A stretch of 64,000 nucleotides of DNA. It comes from VXMO01 sp965205915 (GTDB lineage Bacteria; Chloroflexota; Dehalococcoidia; UBA6926). The position numbers and the translations under genes are program-made. Below the pieces are notes generated by a model. That model searched no databases, was not told where the DNA came from, and saw only the letters and a program-made list of their open reading frames with translations. The stretch covers positions 1,860,001 to 1,924,000 of the forward strand of contig OZ242191.1 in the NCBI GenBank assembly GCA_965205915.1, read 5' to 3'. Of the stretch, positions 1 through 7,999 are shown in pieces (position 1 is the first letter of the stretch; every line of letters begins with the position of its first letter).

Positions 1-479
1 TATTGCGTGTTGGTAGTGGAACTGGACACCCATGAGATCTCCGTTCCCTCCTTGACGTTGATGGAAGGCGTCCGCGCGCGCCGACCGTTCACGGCCAGAT
101 GACCGTGCGAAACAATCTGACGCGCCTCTTTGCGGGAGTTGGCCCAGCCAAGTCGATACACGACGTTGTCCAGGCGTGTCTCGAGGATCTTGAGGAGATT
201 CTCACCCGTTGCGCCGCGCTGTTTGGTGGCGACGGAGTAATGCCGACGGAACTGCCGCTCAAGCACGCCGTAGATGTGGCGCGCCTTCTGCTTCTCACGC
301 AGGTGGATTCCCCACTCGGACAGGCGACGACGGCGTCGGTTGCCCGTCGCGGGTTCGCCCGGCGCGCTGCGTCGGCGCTCAATGGCGCACTTGGGGGTGT
401 AGCACCGCTCACCCTTCAGAAATAACTTGATTCCCTGACGCCGACATAGTCGGCAAACCGGCCCCGTGTATCGAGCCAT
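1..479 (-). CDS. rpsD: Ribosomal protein uS4 (3' end beyond the window)
   Basis: Primary 16S rRNA-binding protein that nucleates 30S assembly. The gene starts at 479 and runs off the left edge, so about 159 of the usual ~205 residues are visible. The N-terminus MARYTGPVCRLCRRQG continues to a second pair of cysteines (GERCYTPKC), giving the four-cysteine zinc-binding form of S4. The S4 RNA-binding domain begins near the visible end (TRLDNVVYRLGWA, then SRKEARQIVSHGH). It lies 24 nt after rpsK in the alpha-operon order; rpoA would be expected next, outside the window. Confidence 0.96.
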   Translation of the reverse strand, partial: MARYTGPVCRLCRRQGIKLFLKGERCYTPKCAIERRRSAPGEPATGNRRRRRLSEWGIHLREKQKARHIYGVLERQFRRHYSVATKQRGATGENLLKILETRLDNVVYRLGWANSRKEARQIVSHGHLAVNGRRARTPSINVKEGTEISWVSSSTTNTQ

Positions 480-503
480 GTAGTAGTCGTTCCTCCTGCT
501 TGC

Positions 504-896
504 CTAGACGCGACGCCGCTTTTTCGGGCGGCAACCGTTATGTGGAATCGGCGTTGTGTCCCTGATGGCCGTGACGACGAGGCCCGTTGCCTGGAGGGAG
601 CGGATTGCGGCTTCACGACCGCTGCCGGGGCCCTTCACCCGCACCTCAACGTGCTGAAGGCCGTGCTCCATGCCGCGCTTTGCGGTATCCTCCGCCGCGC
701 GTTGCGCTGCGAACGCCGTGCCCTTGCGCGATCCGCGGAATCCTACAGCGCCGCCACTGCCGGACGCGATGACGTTCCCCACCGGATCCGTCAGCGTCAC
801 AACTGTGTTATTGAACGTGGCGTAAATGTACGCGCGACCATAGGGAACAGACTTGCGTTCCTTGCGGCGTACCCGCTGTCGTCCTCGTCTCGCCAT
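504..896 (-). CDS. rpsK: Ribosomal protein uS11
   Basis: 30S platform protein, 130 residues, the normal length. It has the conserved AYIYATFNNTVVTLTD start of the domain and the GSGREAAIRSL and DTTPIPHNGCRPKKRRRV motifs near the C-terminus. It is the second alpha-operon gene, following rpsM after 86 nt. No oddities seen. Confidence 0.97.
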   Translation of the reverse strand: MARRGRQRVRRKERKSVPYGRAYIYATFNNTVVTLTDPVGNVIASGSGGAVGFRGSRKGTAFAAQRAAEDTAKRGMEHGLQHVEVRVKGPGSGREAAIRSLQATGLVVTAIRDTTPIPHNGCRPKKRRRV

Positions 897-982
897 GTGT
901 TGTGTCTGCTCCTTTCGGCGCTAGTCATGACTCGCGGATGTCCGCGAGTTGGCCCGTCCCCTGTTTGCTCAGTGGCCGCGGT

Positions 983-1366
983 TTACTTGCGAGCGACGCG
1001 GCGCTTGCCGGCAACCGTCCGCTTGGGGCCCTTGCGGCCGCGCGCGTTGGTTCGGGTTCGCTGTCCGCGCACCGGCAGGCCCACGCGATGCCTGACACCG
1101 CGATAGCTGCCAATCTCAATTAACCTGCGGATATTCATGGCGATCTCACGGCGGAGGTCGCCCTCAATCGGATAGCCGCCACGCTCGATGGCCTCACGGA
1201 GCAGAGCCATATCCTGCTCGGTCAGCTCATGGACACGCCGATCGGGATCGACGCCGGAACGCTCAATGATCTCGTCCGCGCGGCTAGGGCCAACGCCATA
1301 GATATAACGGAGGGAAAAGGCGACCTTCTTGTTATCAGGAATGTCCGCGCCGGCTATTCGTACCAT
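983..1366 (-). CDS. rpsM: Ribosomal protein uS13
   Basis: 30S head protein that contacts P-site tRNA and the 50S subunit. It is 127 residues long and starts MVRIAGADIPDNKKV. The helix-two-turn-helix region has YIYGVGPSRADEII, and the basic tail RGQRTRTNARGRKGPKRT is typical. It follows rpmJ by 21 nt. Confidence 0.97.
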   Translation of the reverse strand: MVRIAGADIPDNKKVAFSLRYIYGVGPSRADEIIERSGVDPDRRVHELTEQDMALLREAIERGGYPIEGDLRREIAMNIRRLIEIGSYRGVRHRVGLPVRGQRTRTNARGRKGPKRTVAGKRRVARK

Positions 1367-1387
1367 GCCCTCGTCCCGTGCCTCCGT

Positions 1388-1501
1388 TCAGCCCTGTCGC
1401 TGCTTATGCTTTGGATTCGCGCAGATGACGAAGAGCCGACGGTTGCGACGAACGATACGGCACTTGTTGCACCGTACTTTCACGGAGGCTGATACCTTCA
1501 T
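1388..1501 (-). CDS. rpmJ: Ribosomal protein bL36 (zinc form)
   Basis: A 37-residue 50S protein, read by translating the minus strand from the ATG at 1499-1501 to TGA at 1388-1390. It starts MKVSASVKVRCNKCRIV and ends NPKHKQRQG. The C-x2-C-x12-C-x4-H zinc ligand set is complete, so this is the zinc-containing C+ form. It sits between infA and rpsM as in most bacteria. Confidence 0.95.
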   Translation of the reverse strand: MKVSASVKVRCNKCRIVRRNRRLFVICANPKHKQRQG

Positions 1502-1543
1502 GTCGCTTTGTCCTTCGTTCCTTGCGCGTCTCGCCCGAAGTGG

Positions 1544-1771
1544 CTAGCGGAAGCGGTATGTGACCCGTCCGCGCTTCAAGTCGTATGGCGAAAGCTCAAC
1601 CAACACGCGATCCCCGGGCAGGATGCGGATAAAGTTGAGCCTGATCTTTCCGGAGGCATGCGCCAGAACGGAATGCTCATTCGGTAAGTCCACACGGAAC
1701 ATGCCATTTGGGAGAGCCTCCCGTACGGTGCCCTCAACCTCGATTGTTTCCTTCTTATTCTTTTGGGTCAT
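1544..1771 (-). CDS. infA: Translation initiation factor IF-1
   Basis: Binds the A site of the 30S subunit during initiation. It is 75 residues and forms a single OB-fold S1-like domain: EVEGTVREALPNGMFRVDL, HSVLAHASGKIR, and the ending SPYDLKRGRVTYRFR are all canonical. The short Lys-rich N-terminus (MTQKNKKETI) is unremarkable. Co-transcribed between map and rpmJ. Confidence 0.97.
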   Translation of the reverse strand: MTQKNKKETIEVEGTVREALPNGMFRVDLPNEHSVLAHASGKIRLNFIRILPGDRVLVELSPYDLKRGRVTYRFR

Positions 1772-1836
1772 ACCTCACTCAGCAGAATACGCCACGCGAA
1801 CAATTAGTATGCCACAACGGGGCTGCGACTGCTACG

Positions 1837-2643
1837 TCACGCCCGCCCTGTGCGGCTCGTCAAAACCTCCGGCCCATCCTCCGTCACAACGATGGTGTGT
1901 TCCCAGTGCGCTGACAGGCTGCCGTCGACGGTTGAAACGGTCCAGTCGTCATCTCCCACCTGGGTGCGCCAATCTCCAAGTGTCAGCATCGGCTCAAGGG
2001 CAAAGGTCATCCCCGGCCGCAAGCGAAATCGGCGGAGCCCGCGCCGATTTGAGCTATCGAAGTCGGCCATATTGTTCGGCACCCAGGGTTCCTCGTGCAT
2101 CGCGGTGCCAATGCCGTGGCCGCCGTATCCGCGAATCATGCCGTATCCGCGCGGCTCGGCGTGGTCCCTGATGGCGCCGGTCAGGTCCGCGAGCCCGTTG
2201 CCAGCGCGTGCCGCATCGATACAGGCCACCATGGAAAGGCGCGTGTCCTCGATGAGGTCCTGTGCCTTCTTTGTGACATCGCCGATGGCAATCGTGATGG
2301 CGGAATCACCCTGATAACCGTCGTAGATCGCCCCGCAGTCGATGGACAGGATATCCCCGTTCTTGATGACGCGCGGGCCGGGGATGCCATGCACGATTTG
2401 CTCGTTGATTGATGTGCAGATATGCGCCACGTAGCCCTGGTAGCCCAGGAACGATGGCACGCCGCCCCTGCCGCGAATCTCGCGCCCTGCAATCTCGTCC
2501 AGTTGCGCCGTCGTCACGCCGGGCTTGGCCGCGTCCCGCAAGATGTCCAGCACGTCCGCGATGATGTGGCCGGCCTTACGCATGAGGTCGATCTCACGGG
2601 CCGACTTTATCGTCGGTGTCTGCTGCTTACGGCCGGTTGTCAT
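1837..2643 (-). CDS. map: Methionine aminopeptidase, type I
   Basis: Removes the initiator methionine from nascent proteins. It is 268 residues with the pita-bread fold. The five metal ligands are visible: Asp in SIDCG, Asp in YQGDSA, His in GGHGIGT, Glu in LEPM and Glu in WEHT. The first His of the active site is in VAHICTSINEQIVHG. There is no N-terminal zinc finger, so it is the short type Ia form. It lies between adk and infA, 27 nt after adk. Confidence 0.96.
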   Translation of the reverse strand: MTTGRKQQTPTIKSAREIDLMRKAGHIIADVLDILRDAAKPGVTTAQLDEIAGREIRGRGGVPSFLGYQGYVAHICTSINEQIVHGIPGPRVIKNGDILSIDCGAIYDGYQGDSAITIAIGDVTKKAQDLIEDTRLSMVACIDAARAGNGLADLTGAIRDHAEPRGYGMIRGYGGHGIGTAMHEEPWVPNNMADFDSSNRRGLRRFRLRPGMTFALEPMLTLGDWRTQVGDDDWTVSTVDGSLSAHWEHTIVVTEDGPEVLTSRTGRA

Positions 2644-2670
2644 CGGTTAGTGCAGTGGCAAGCGCAGGGG

Positions 2671-3312
2671 CTATTGCAAGGCTGCGAGCAGGTCTGCCCG
2701 CACGCCATCAATGCCCTGTTCGCCGTTAATGCGCGTGAGAATCTGTTGCGCGCTGTAGTAATCGATCAGCGGCGCGGTCTGATCCCGGTAGACGCCCAGG
2801 CGGTTCTTCACGGTTTCCGGCTTGTCATCGTCACGCTGATACAGCTCGCCGCCGTCCGCGTCGCACACGCCCTCCGTCTTCGGGGGGTTGCTTACGGCAT
2901 GGTACGGCGTTTGGCACGCGCGGCAGATCCACCGGCCGCTCAGGCGGCGGACAAGCTCGTCCTCAGAGACATCGACCAGCATGACCTTGTCGACCTTCTC
3001 GTCGCGGCCGCCAAGCGCCTCATCCAGCGCCTCCGCCTGCGCCAGGCTGCGCGGAAAGCCGTCCAGGATATACCCGTCCGACGCGTCCGATTCGGAGATG
3101 CGCTCCAGCAGCATCCGCACCGTGACATCGTCCGGCACAAGCGCGCCGCGATCCATGTAAGACTTGGCCTCCAGGCCGAGCGGCGTGCCCTGCGAAAGGG
3201 CGGCGCGAAAGAGGTCGCCTGTTGCGATGTGCGGGGCATCGAGTTCCCCGTGCAATGTCGCCGCCTGCGTGCCCTTGCCCGCGCCCGGCGCTCCGAGAAG
3301 AATGATTCGCAT
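2671..3312 (-). CDS. adk: Adenylate kinase, zinc-LID type
   Basis: Interconverts ATP + AMP and 2 ADP. It has 213 residues. The P-loop GAPGAGKGT is at residues 7-15, the AMP-binding motif is ATGDLFRAAL, and GYILDGFPRS follows. The LID carries C-x2-C (CRAC) and CDAD, the Cys3-Asp zinc site seen in many long-form enzymes. It stands between secY and map, the common spc-operon tail arrangement, with a 96-nt gap to secY. Confidence 0.97.
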   Translation of the reverse strand: MRIILLGAPGAGKGTQAATLHGELDAPHIATGDLFRAALSQGTPLGLEAKSYMDRGALVPDDVTVRMLLERISESDASDGYILDGFPRSLAQAEALDEALGGRDEKVDKVMLVDVSEDELVRRLSGRWICRACQTPYHAVSNPPKTEGVCDADGGELYQRDDDKPETVKNRLGVYRDQTAPLIDYYSAQQILTRINGEQGIDGVRADLLAALQ

Positions 3313-3408
3313 TCGTGACTCCTCGTCTGATTTCGCGCGTGATTACGGTGAGCCTGAGTGTATGTTGCGCTCGCTGAAGAACGTGACCCCAAAGGGTAAC
3401 GGGGACAG

Positions 3409-4746
3409 CTAGCGCAGGAACCCCTCATATTGGCGCATCAGAAGTTGGGATTGCAGCTGCCGCATCGTGTCCAGCACGACCGCAACGACGATGAGCAGGG
3501 CAGTGCTGGAGATTGATAACGTGTTCACTCCCGTGGCCAGCAGCAGGAAGAACGGGACAATTGCAACCAAGCCCAGGAAGATCGCGCCGCCCCACGTGAT
3601 TCGCGTCAAAACACGAATGAGATAGTTGTGCGTCGGCTGCCCCGGTCTGATGCCCGGGATGAACCCTCCGTTTCGTTGTAAGGACTCCGCAAGGTTCTGT
3701 TGCTGGAACGTGACCATCGTATAGAAGAACGTGAACGCCACGACCAGGAAGAAGAGCAAAAACCAATAGACGAATGACTCCGGCCCCAGGTTGCGCGCGA
3801 AAAAGTCGCCGACGCCGGCGATGACGTTGTTGTCGGCCTCCTGGAAATAGCTGGCAACCGTCGGCGGGAAGATCAGGATGGAGAACGCGAAGATGAGCGG
3901 AATCATGCCGGCGGAGTTGACGCGCATCGGGATGAACGTCGAGCCGCTTTGCCGATAAACGCGCCCCTGTCTCGTCACACTGCGCCCGTATTGGACGGGA
4001 ATGCGGCGCTGAGCCTCCGTGAACACGACGATGAAATAGATGACGGCCAGCCCAACGATGCCCACCAAGGCCAACGAGATCGGGTCGTTGGCGAATACGC
4101 CCTGCCCGAACAACGTCGGGAGCCCGGCCACGATGCCGCCAAAGATAATGACGGAGATGCCATTGCCGATGCCGCTTTCCGTGATCAACTCGCCCAACCA
4201 CACCAGCAGCATCGTCCCGCCGGCCATGCTCACGATCATCGCGAGCGTCGGCAGGAAGTCACCGCCCGGGTACGGCCAGAGCGGGTCGAGAACGCCAAGC
4301 CTGTTCAGCAAGACAAGCTGCCCATACGCGGACGCGCCTGCAATCGGCACCGTCATCCAGTGCGTGTACTGGTTGATCTTCTGGCGTCCGGCCTCACCCT
4401 CTCGCGCAAGCGCCTGCAACCTGGGAAGGACCGGAATCATGATCTGCAAAATAATGCTGGCCGTGATGTATGGGTAAACGCCCATCGCGGCGACAGAGAG
4501 GTTCCGCATCGCGCCGCCGCTGAAGATGTCCAGGAATCCCAGCAACTGGTTGCTCTGGAAGAGCTGCCGCAACGCGACGAGGTCCGCGCCGGGTACCGGA
4601 ACGTGCGCGATAAACCGGAAAATAACGAGAATCGCGAACGTGAAGAGAATGCGGCGTCGCAGATCCGGCTGGTGCCAGGCGTCGATCATCGCCTGGATCA
4701 GCGCGGGGCGCGGCTGCCGACGTTCTGTCGTCGATGAGTAGCTCAC
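3409..4746 (-). CDS. secY: Protein translocase subunit SecY
   Basis: Central channel of the Sec translocon in the inner membrane. It has 445 residues and about ten hydrophobic segments. The N-terminus leads into RRRILFTFAILVIFRFIAHVPVPG, the plug-region segment reads LDIFSGGAMRNLSVAAMGVYPYI, and the cytoplasmic ribosome-binding loop contains RRIPVQYGR. The C-terminus MRQYEGFLR is typical. It starts 18 nt after rplO, so it is translated with the spc ribosomal proteins. Confidence 0.97.
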   Translation of the reverse strand: MSYSSTTERRQPRPALIQAMIDAWHQPDLRRRILFTFAILVIFRFIAHVPVPGADLVALRQLFQSNQLLGFLDIFSGGAMRNLSVAAMGVYPYITASIILQIMIPVLPRLQALAREGEAGRQKINQYTHWMTVPIAGASAYGQLVLLNRLGVLDPLWPYPGGDFLPTLAMIVSMAGGTMLLVWLGELITESGIGNGISVIIFGGIVAGLPTLFGQGVFANDPISLALVGIVGLAVIYFIVVFTEAQRRIPVQYGRSVTRQGRVYRQSGSTFIPMRVNSAGMIPLIFAFSILIFPPTVASYFQEADNNVIAGVGDFFARNLGPESFVYWFLLFFLVVAFTFFYTMVTFQQQNLAESLQRNGGFIPGIRPGQPTHNYLIRVLTRITWGGAIFLGLVAIVPFFLLLATGVNTLSISSTALLIVVAVVLDTMRQLQSQLLMRQYEGFLR

Positions 4747-4764
4747 GACGCGATTCGCTCCCTG

Positions 4765-5235
4765 CTATCGGGGCCGGTGAATGACGGGCTTGGGCAGGGT
4801 GTCGATTGTGCCGCCCGCCGCCTCTATCTTCTCACGCGCGGTGCGGGAGATACGATGGGCGCGCACGGTAAGCGGCTGCTCGATCTCTCCGTCCGCGAGA
4901 ATCACAATAGGCTTGCGGATCGACCGAATGATGCCCCGCTCCCGAAGCGTTTCGGGGGTTACCTCCGCGCCGGCGGGCAGATCGACAAGCTGCGCCAGAT
5001 TGACGGGCTCATATTCGATACGGAACAGGTTCTTGAAGCCGCGCTTATGCGGGAGCCGCTTGACCAGCGAAAGCTGCCCGCCCTCGAAACTCGCGCCCGG
5101 CCCTGCGCCTGATCGCGCCTTCTGGCCCTTCGATCCCTTGCCGGCATAGGTGCCGCGACCGGAGGAATTTCCGCGTCCGACGCGCCGCCTGCGCTTATGC
5201 GACCCGGCCGGCGCTCGTAGCTCGTGTTCACGCAT
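4765..5235 (-). CDS. rplO: Ribosomal protein uL15
   Basis: Late-assembling 50S protein of 156 residues. The Gly/Arg-rich N-terminal tail (HKRRRRVGRGNSSGRGTYAGKG) and KSRSGAGP-type segment (KARSGAGPGASFEGGQ) are diagnostic, followed by LVKRLPHKRGF. Its start overlaps the 3' end of rpmD by 8 nt, which indicates translational coupling. Confidence 0.96.
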   Translation of the reverse strand: MREHELRAPAGSHKRRRRVGRGNSSGRGTYAGKGSKGQKARSGAGPGASFEGGQLSLVKRLPHKRGFKNLFRIEYEPVNLAQLVDLPAGAEVTPETLRERGIIRSIRKPIVILADGEIEQPLTVRAHRISRTAREKIEAAGGTIDTLPKPVIHRPR

Positions 5236-5434
5236 CGGTGGTCGCGCCTCCCTCTTCTCTCAACTGGGTTGTCACGAGGTGGCGTACCTTGATCAACATG
5301 CCTCGGATTGAACGCGAGTAATCGTGCTCCCGCTCATCGCCCATGCGTCGGAGGCCGAGCGCGCGTAGCGTCTTGACTTGGTCCGACCTCTGGTTGATGG
5401 GGCTCTTGGTGAGCGTCACACGCACCTTTGTCAT
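5228..5434 (-). CDS. rpmD: Ribosomal protein uL30
   Basis: Small 50S protein of 68 residues: KVRVTLTKSPINQRSDQVKTLRALGL followed by a basic stretch. It is slightly longer at the C-terminus (TTQLREEGGATTDA) than the usual ~60 residues. Its start codon shares one base with the end of rpsE and its end overlaps rplO. Confidence 0.94.
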   Translation of the reverse strand: MTKVRVTLTKSPINQRSDQVKTLRALGLRRMGDEREHDYSRSIRGMLIKVRHLVTTQLREEGGATTDA

Positions 5435-6240
5435 TACCTTGCGCCCTCGTCGTCGTCATCATCGTCAGAGTTCTCCGCCTCCGGAGCAGACTCAGCCTCC
5501 ACAGCAGGCGCTTCCGCCTCAGCGGCAGGGGGGGTGTCACCCTCCGCGGCAGCAGGCTCAGTTGCCTCAGGCGCGGCGGTCTGCCCAGCCGGTGCATCCT
5601 CCGCGTTATCCACCATGAAGGTGTCGCTGCTCACGGGCTGCGGCGAAATCGGAGCGGGCCCGAAGTCGGACTTGGGCTCAGGCTCCTTCGGGGGCAACGG
5701 CGGCTCGCCGCGCACCATGCGACGCAGCGACATTGCCTCTCGCGGATCGCGCATCATCTGCAAGCCCTTGATGGTGGCCTGCACGACGTTGATGGGATTG
5801 TTGCTGCCCTGGGACTTGGTCAAAATATCGCGCACGCCGACTGCCTGCACCACGGCGCGGACGGCGGCGCTTGCTCGGACGCCGGTTCCAGGCGCGGCCG
5901 GGCGCAGCAGAATCTGCGCGCCACCGAATCGGCTGACAACCTGTTGCGGCACGCTGCTCTCCAGTGTCGCGACGTCAATCAGCGACCGGCGAGCGATGGC
6001 GCTGCCCTTTTGCACCGCGAGCGGCACTTCGGAAGCCTTGCCCAGCCCGTAGCCGATCTTGCCCTTGCCGTCGCCCACCACGACGAGCGCGTTGAACGTG
6101 AAGCGCCGTCCACCGGCCACGGTCTTGGCCACGCGGCGGATCGCCACCACGCTCTCGGTCAGGCCGTCAGATTCCCGATCCGCGTCGCGTTGTCGTTCCC
6201 GGGTGCGGCCTCGCGCCCCACGTGTTCGTCCAAGTGTCAT
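5434..6240 (-). CDS. rpsE: Ribosomal protein uS5 with a long acidic C-terminal tail
   Basis: 30S protein involved in decoding fidelity. Residues 1-180 are a normal S5: the double-stranded RNA-binding-like domain has VVAIRRVAKTVAGGRRF and VVVGDGKGKIGYGLGKA, then the ribosomal-fold domain has GTGVRASAAVRAVVQAVGV. Residues 181-268 are an added low-complexity tail rich in Pro, Ala and Glu that ends in a run of six Asp, roughly 90 residues beyond the family norm. The tail is in frame and the gene is otherwise intact. Confidence 0.96.
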   Translation of the reverse strand: MTLGRTRGARGRTRERQRDADRESDGLTESVVAIRRVAKTVAGGRRFTFNALVVVGDGKGKIGYGLGKASEVPLAVQKGSAIARRSLIDVATLESSVPQQVVSRFGGAQILLRPAAPGTGVRASAAVRAVVQAVGVRDILTKSQGSNNPINVVQATIKGLQMMRDPREAMSLRRMVRGEPPLPPKEPEPKSDFGPAPISPQPVSSDTFMVDNAEDAPAGQTAAPEATEPAAAEGDTPPAAEAEAPAVEAESAPEAENSDDDDDDEGAR

Positions 6241-6264
6241 CGTTTCTCCGTGTGTCTCTCTCGC

Positions 6265-6633
6265 CTAGAAAACCAGGCCGTTTTCGCGCGCCGCCTCGGC
6301 GACCGCCTTGACTCGCCCATGATACTGATACCCGCCGCGATCAAACACGACGCTCTTGATGCCGCCGGCGATGGCTCGCTGCGCAACCGCCGCGCCAACC
6401 ATCTTGGAACGATCCGATTTGTTGCGGCCGTTCGTCTCGTCCCGGATGTCCTTGTCGCGCGTTGAAGCGGAAGCAATGGTGATGCCTCGTGTGTCGTCGA
6501 CAACCTGCGCGTAGATATGATTCAAGCTGCGGAAGACGCACAGACGAGGCCGTTCATCGGTGCCGGTCACGCGCTGGCGTAATCGGAGGTGACGTCGTCG
6601 TCTCGCGTCATGCGCGGTTCGTATGCGTGGCAT
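6265..6633 (-). CDS. rplR: Ribosomal protein uL18
   Basis: 5S rRNA-binding 50S protein, 122 residues. Conserved RLRQRVTGTDERPRLCVFRS, HIYAQVVDDTRGIT and the ending VVFDRGGYQYHGRVKAVAEAARENGLVF. Located 24 nt after rpsE on the transcript map (rplF-rplR-rpsE order). Nothing unusual. Confidence 0.96.
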   Translation of the reverse strand: MPRIRTAHDARRRRHLRLRQRVTGTDERPRLCVFRSLNHIYAQVVDDTRGITIASASTRDKDIRDETNGRNKSDRSKMVGAAVAQRAIAGGIKSVVFDRGGYQYHGRVKAVAEAARENGLVF

Positions 6634-6648
6634 GTCTACTATCTCCGC

Positions 6649-7206
6649 CTATCTGCGTCCGGCGCCCTTGCCTGCCTTGCGCCTGACCTGCTCGCCCTGG
6701 TAGCGGATGCCCTTGCCGGTGTACACGCCCGGCTTGCGCACCTTGCGAATCTTGGCCGCTGTCTGCCCGACAAGCTCCTTGTCGATGCCGTCGACGTGCA
6801 GGCGCGTGTTGGTCTCCGCCTCCAGCGTGATGCCGTCCGGCGGCTGAATCTCCACCGTGTGGGAATACCCCACGCTCAATGTGATGCCTCTACCGGTCTG
6901 CTGGGCGCGATAGCCCGCTCCCTGGATCTCCAGCGTTCGCCGATATCCTTCCGAAACTCCGGTCACCATATTGGCCAACAGGGCGCGGCAGAGGCCATGA
7001 AAGGCCCCGGAACCACGGTCGTTCTCATTGATGGGATGCACCGTGATAACGCCGTCGTCCTGCTCAAAGCGAACCGCCGGATGGAACTGGCGCGTCAACT
7101 CGCCGCGAGGCCCCTTGACGGCAATCGTCGTGCCGCCGGGGGTGTCGGTGATGTTCACCTGCACGCCCTGCGGGGTCGGTATCGGCATCCGTCCTACTCG
7201 TGACAT
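6649..7206 (-). CDS. rplF: Ribosomal protein uL6
   Basis: 50S protein near the factor-binding site, 185 residues, two tandem L6 domains. It starts MSRVGRMPIPTPQGVQVNI and has the second-domain signature GYRRTLEIQGAGYRAQQTG. The ending RYQGEQVRRKAGKGAGRR is normal. Upstream there is an unusual 187-nt gap to rpsH that holds a tandem repeat. Confidence 0.96.
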   Translation of the reverse strand: MSRVGRMPIPTPQGVQVNITDTPGGTTIAVKGPRGELTRQFHPAVRFEQDDGVITVHPINENDRGSGAFHGLCRALLANMVTGVSEGYRRTLEIQGAGYRAQQTGRGITLSVGYSHTVEIQPPDGITLEAETNTRLHVDGIDKELVGQTAAKIRKVRKPGVYTGKGIRYQGEQVRRKAGKGAGRR

Positions 7207-7225
7207 ATCCTAAATCCCGGTTCCT

Positions 7226-7364
7226 CCGTCACTACGTTCCAAACCGTCATTCCCGTTCCAAACCGTCATTCCCGCTCCAAACCGTCATTTCCGTTCCAAA
7301 CCGTCACTACGTTCCAAACCGTCATTCCCGCTCCAAACCGTCATTCCCGCGAAGGCGGGAATCC
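7226..7364. repeat. Tandem 18-19 bp repeat ending in a palindrome, inside the spc operon
   Basis: Seven consecutive units begin at 7226, 7244, 7263, 7282, 7301, 7319 and 7338. The first six each read CCGTCA(TT/CT)(C/T)CCG(T/C)TCCAAA with small variations, without spacers. The seventh changes into a full palindrome, GTCATTCCCGC-gaag-GCGGGAAT. The array fills most of the 187-nt rplF-rpsH gap, where ribosomal operons normally leave only a few bases. The same design recurs at 28622 and in part at 51643. Confidence 0.85.
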
Positions 7365-7393
7365 ACCGCCGCCTGTCAGGGCGACCGCCAGGT

Positions 7394-7795
7394 TCACCAA
7401 ACATAGGCGAGCAACTCGCCTCCGATGCCCTTGCGCCATGCGTCGCGCCCAGTCATCACGCCGTTCGATGTCGAAACGACCGCGATGCCGAGTCCGCCGA
7501 AGATGCGCGGAATCTCACCACGCTGCACATACACGCGCAGGCCGGGCTTGCTGACCCGACGTAGACCGTTGATGACGGGGCTATTGCCCACCTTATAGGC
7601 CATCTGCATCCGCACGATCTGCTGCGGCGTCGGGCCGCTGAGGATGGAGAAATCGCGGATGAAACCCTCCTGCTTGAGGATCTCTGCGATGGCAACCTTG
7701 GTCTTGGATGCCGGAACCGTGATGGACTCATGCCGAGCCATCAGGCCGTTGCGAATGCGAGTGAGCATATCGCCGATGGGATCGCTTACAGTCAT
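7394..7795 (-). CDS. rpsH: Ribosomal protein uS8
   Basis: Primary 16S rRNA-binding protein; in other bacteria it is also the translational repressor of the spc operon. It is 133 residues, starting MTVSDPIGDMLTRIRNGLMA. The C-terminal signature reads GLGIAVVSTSNGVMTGRDAWRKGIGGELLAYVW. Follows rpsN by 18 nt. Confidence 0.96.
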   Translation of the reverse strand: MTVSDPIGDMLTRIRNGLMARHESITVPASKTKVAIAEILKQEGFIRDFSILSGPTPQQIVRMQMAYKVGNSPVINGLRRVSKPGLRVYVQRGEIPRIFGGLGIAVVSTSNGVMTGRDAWRKGIGGELLAYVW

Positions 7796-7813
7796 ATGCT
7801 TACGCTCTCTCTT

Positions 7814-7999
7814 CTACCAACTCGCCTTGCGAACGCCCGGCAACTGACCTGTCAACGCCCTGCTCCTCATGCAGATTCGGCATAGGCCGAACATGCGGTA
7901 GTACGCGCGCGGCCTGCCGCACACATGACAGCGGTTGTAGGCCTGCACCTTGTACTTGGGCGGGCGCTTCCAGCGGGCAATCTTTGACTTCTTCGCCAT
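7814..7999 (-). CDS. rpsN: Ribosomal protein uS14, zinc-binding type
   Basis: 30S head protein of 61 residues. The short form carries two CxxC pairs (CHVC and CRIC) that bind zinc; the long zinc-free form is ~100 residues. It ends GQLPGVRKASW, as is usual. Its start codon shares one base with the stop of rplE. Confidence 0.96.
   Translation of the reverse strand: MAKKSKIARWKRPPKYKVQAYNRCHVCGRPRAYYRMFGLCRICMRSRALTGQLPGVRKASW

Noticed and set aside
3949..4737. Long plus-strand frame opposite secY
   Set aside because: Antisense shadow; composition is that of reverse-read membrane codons and it has no ribosome site.
7226..7364. CRISPR array
   Set aside because: Units are 18-19 bp and directly abut; there are no unique spacers and no cas genes.
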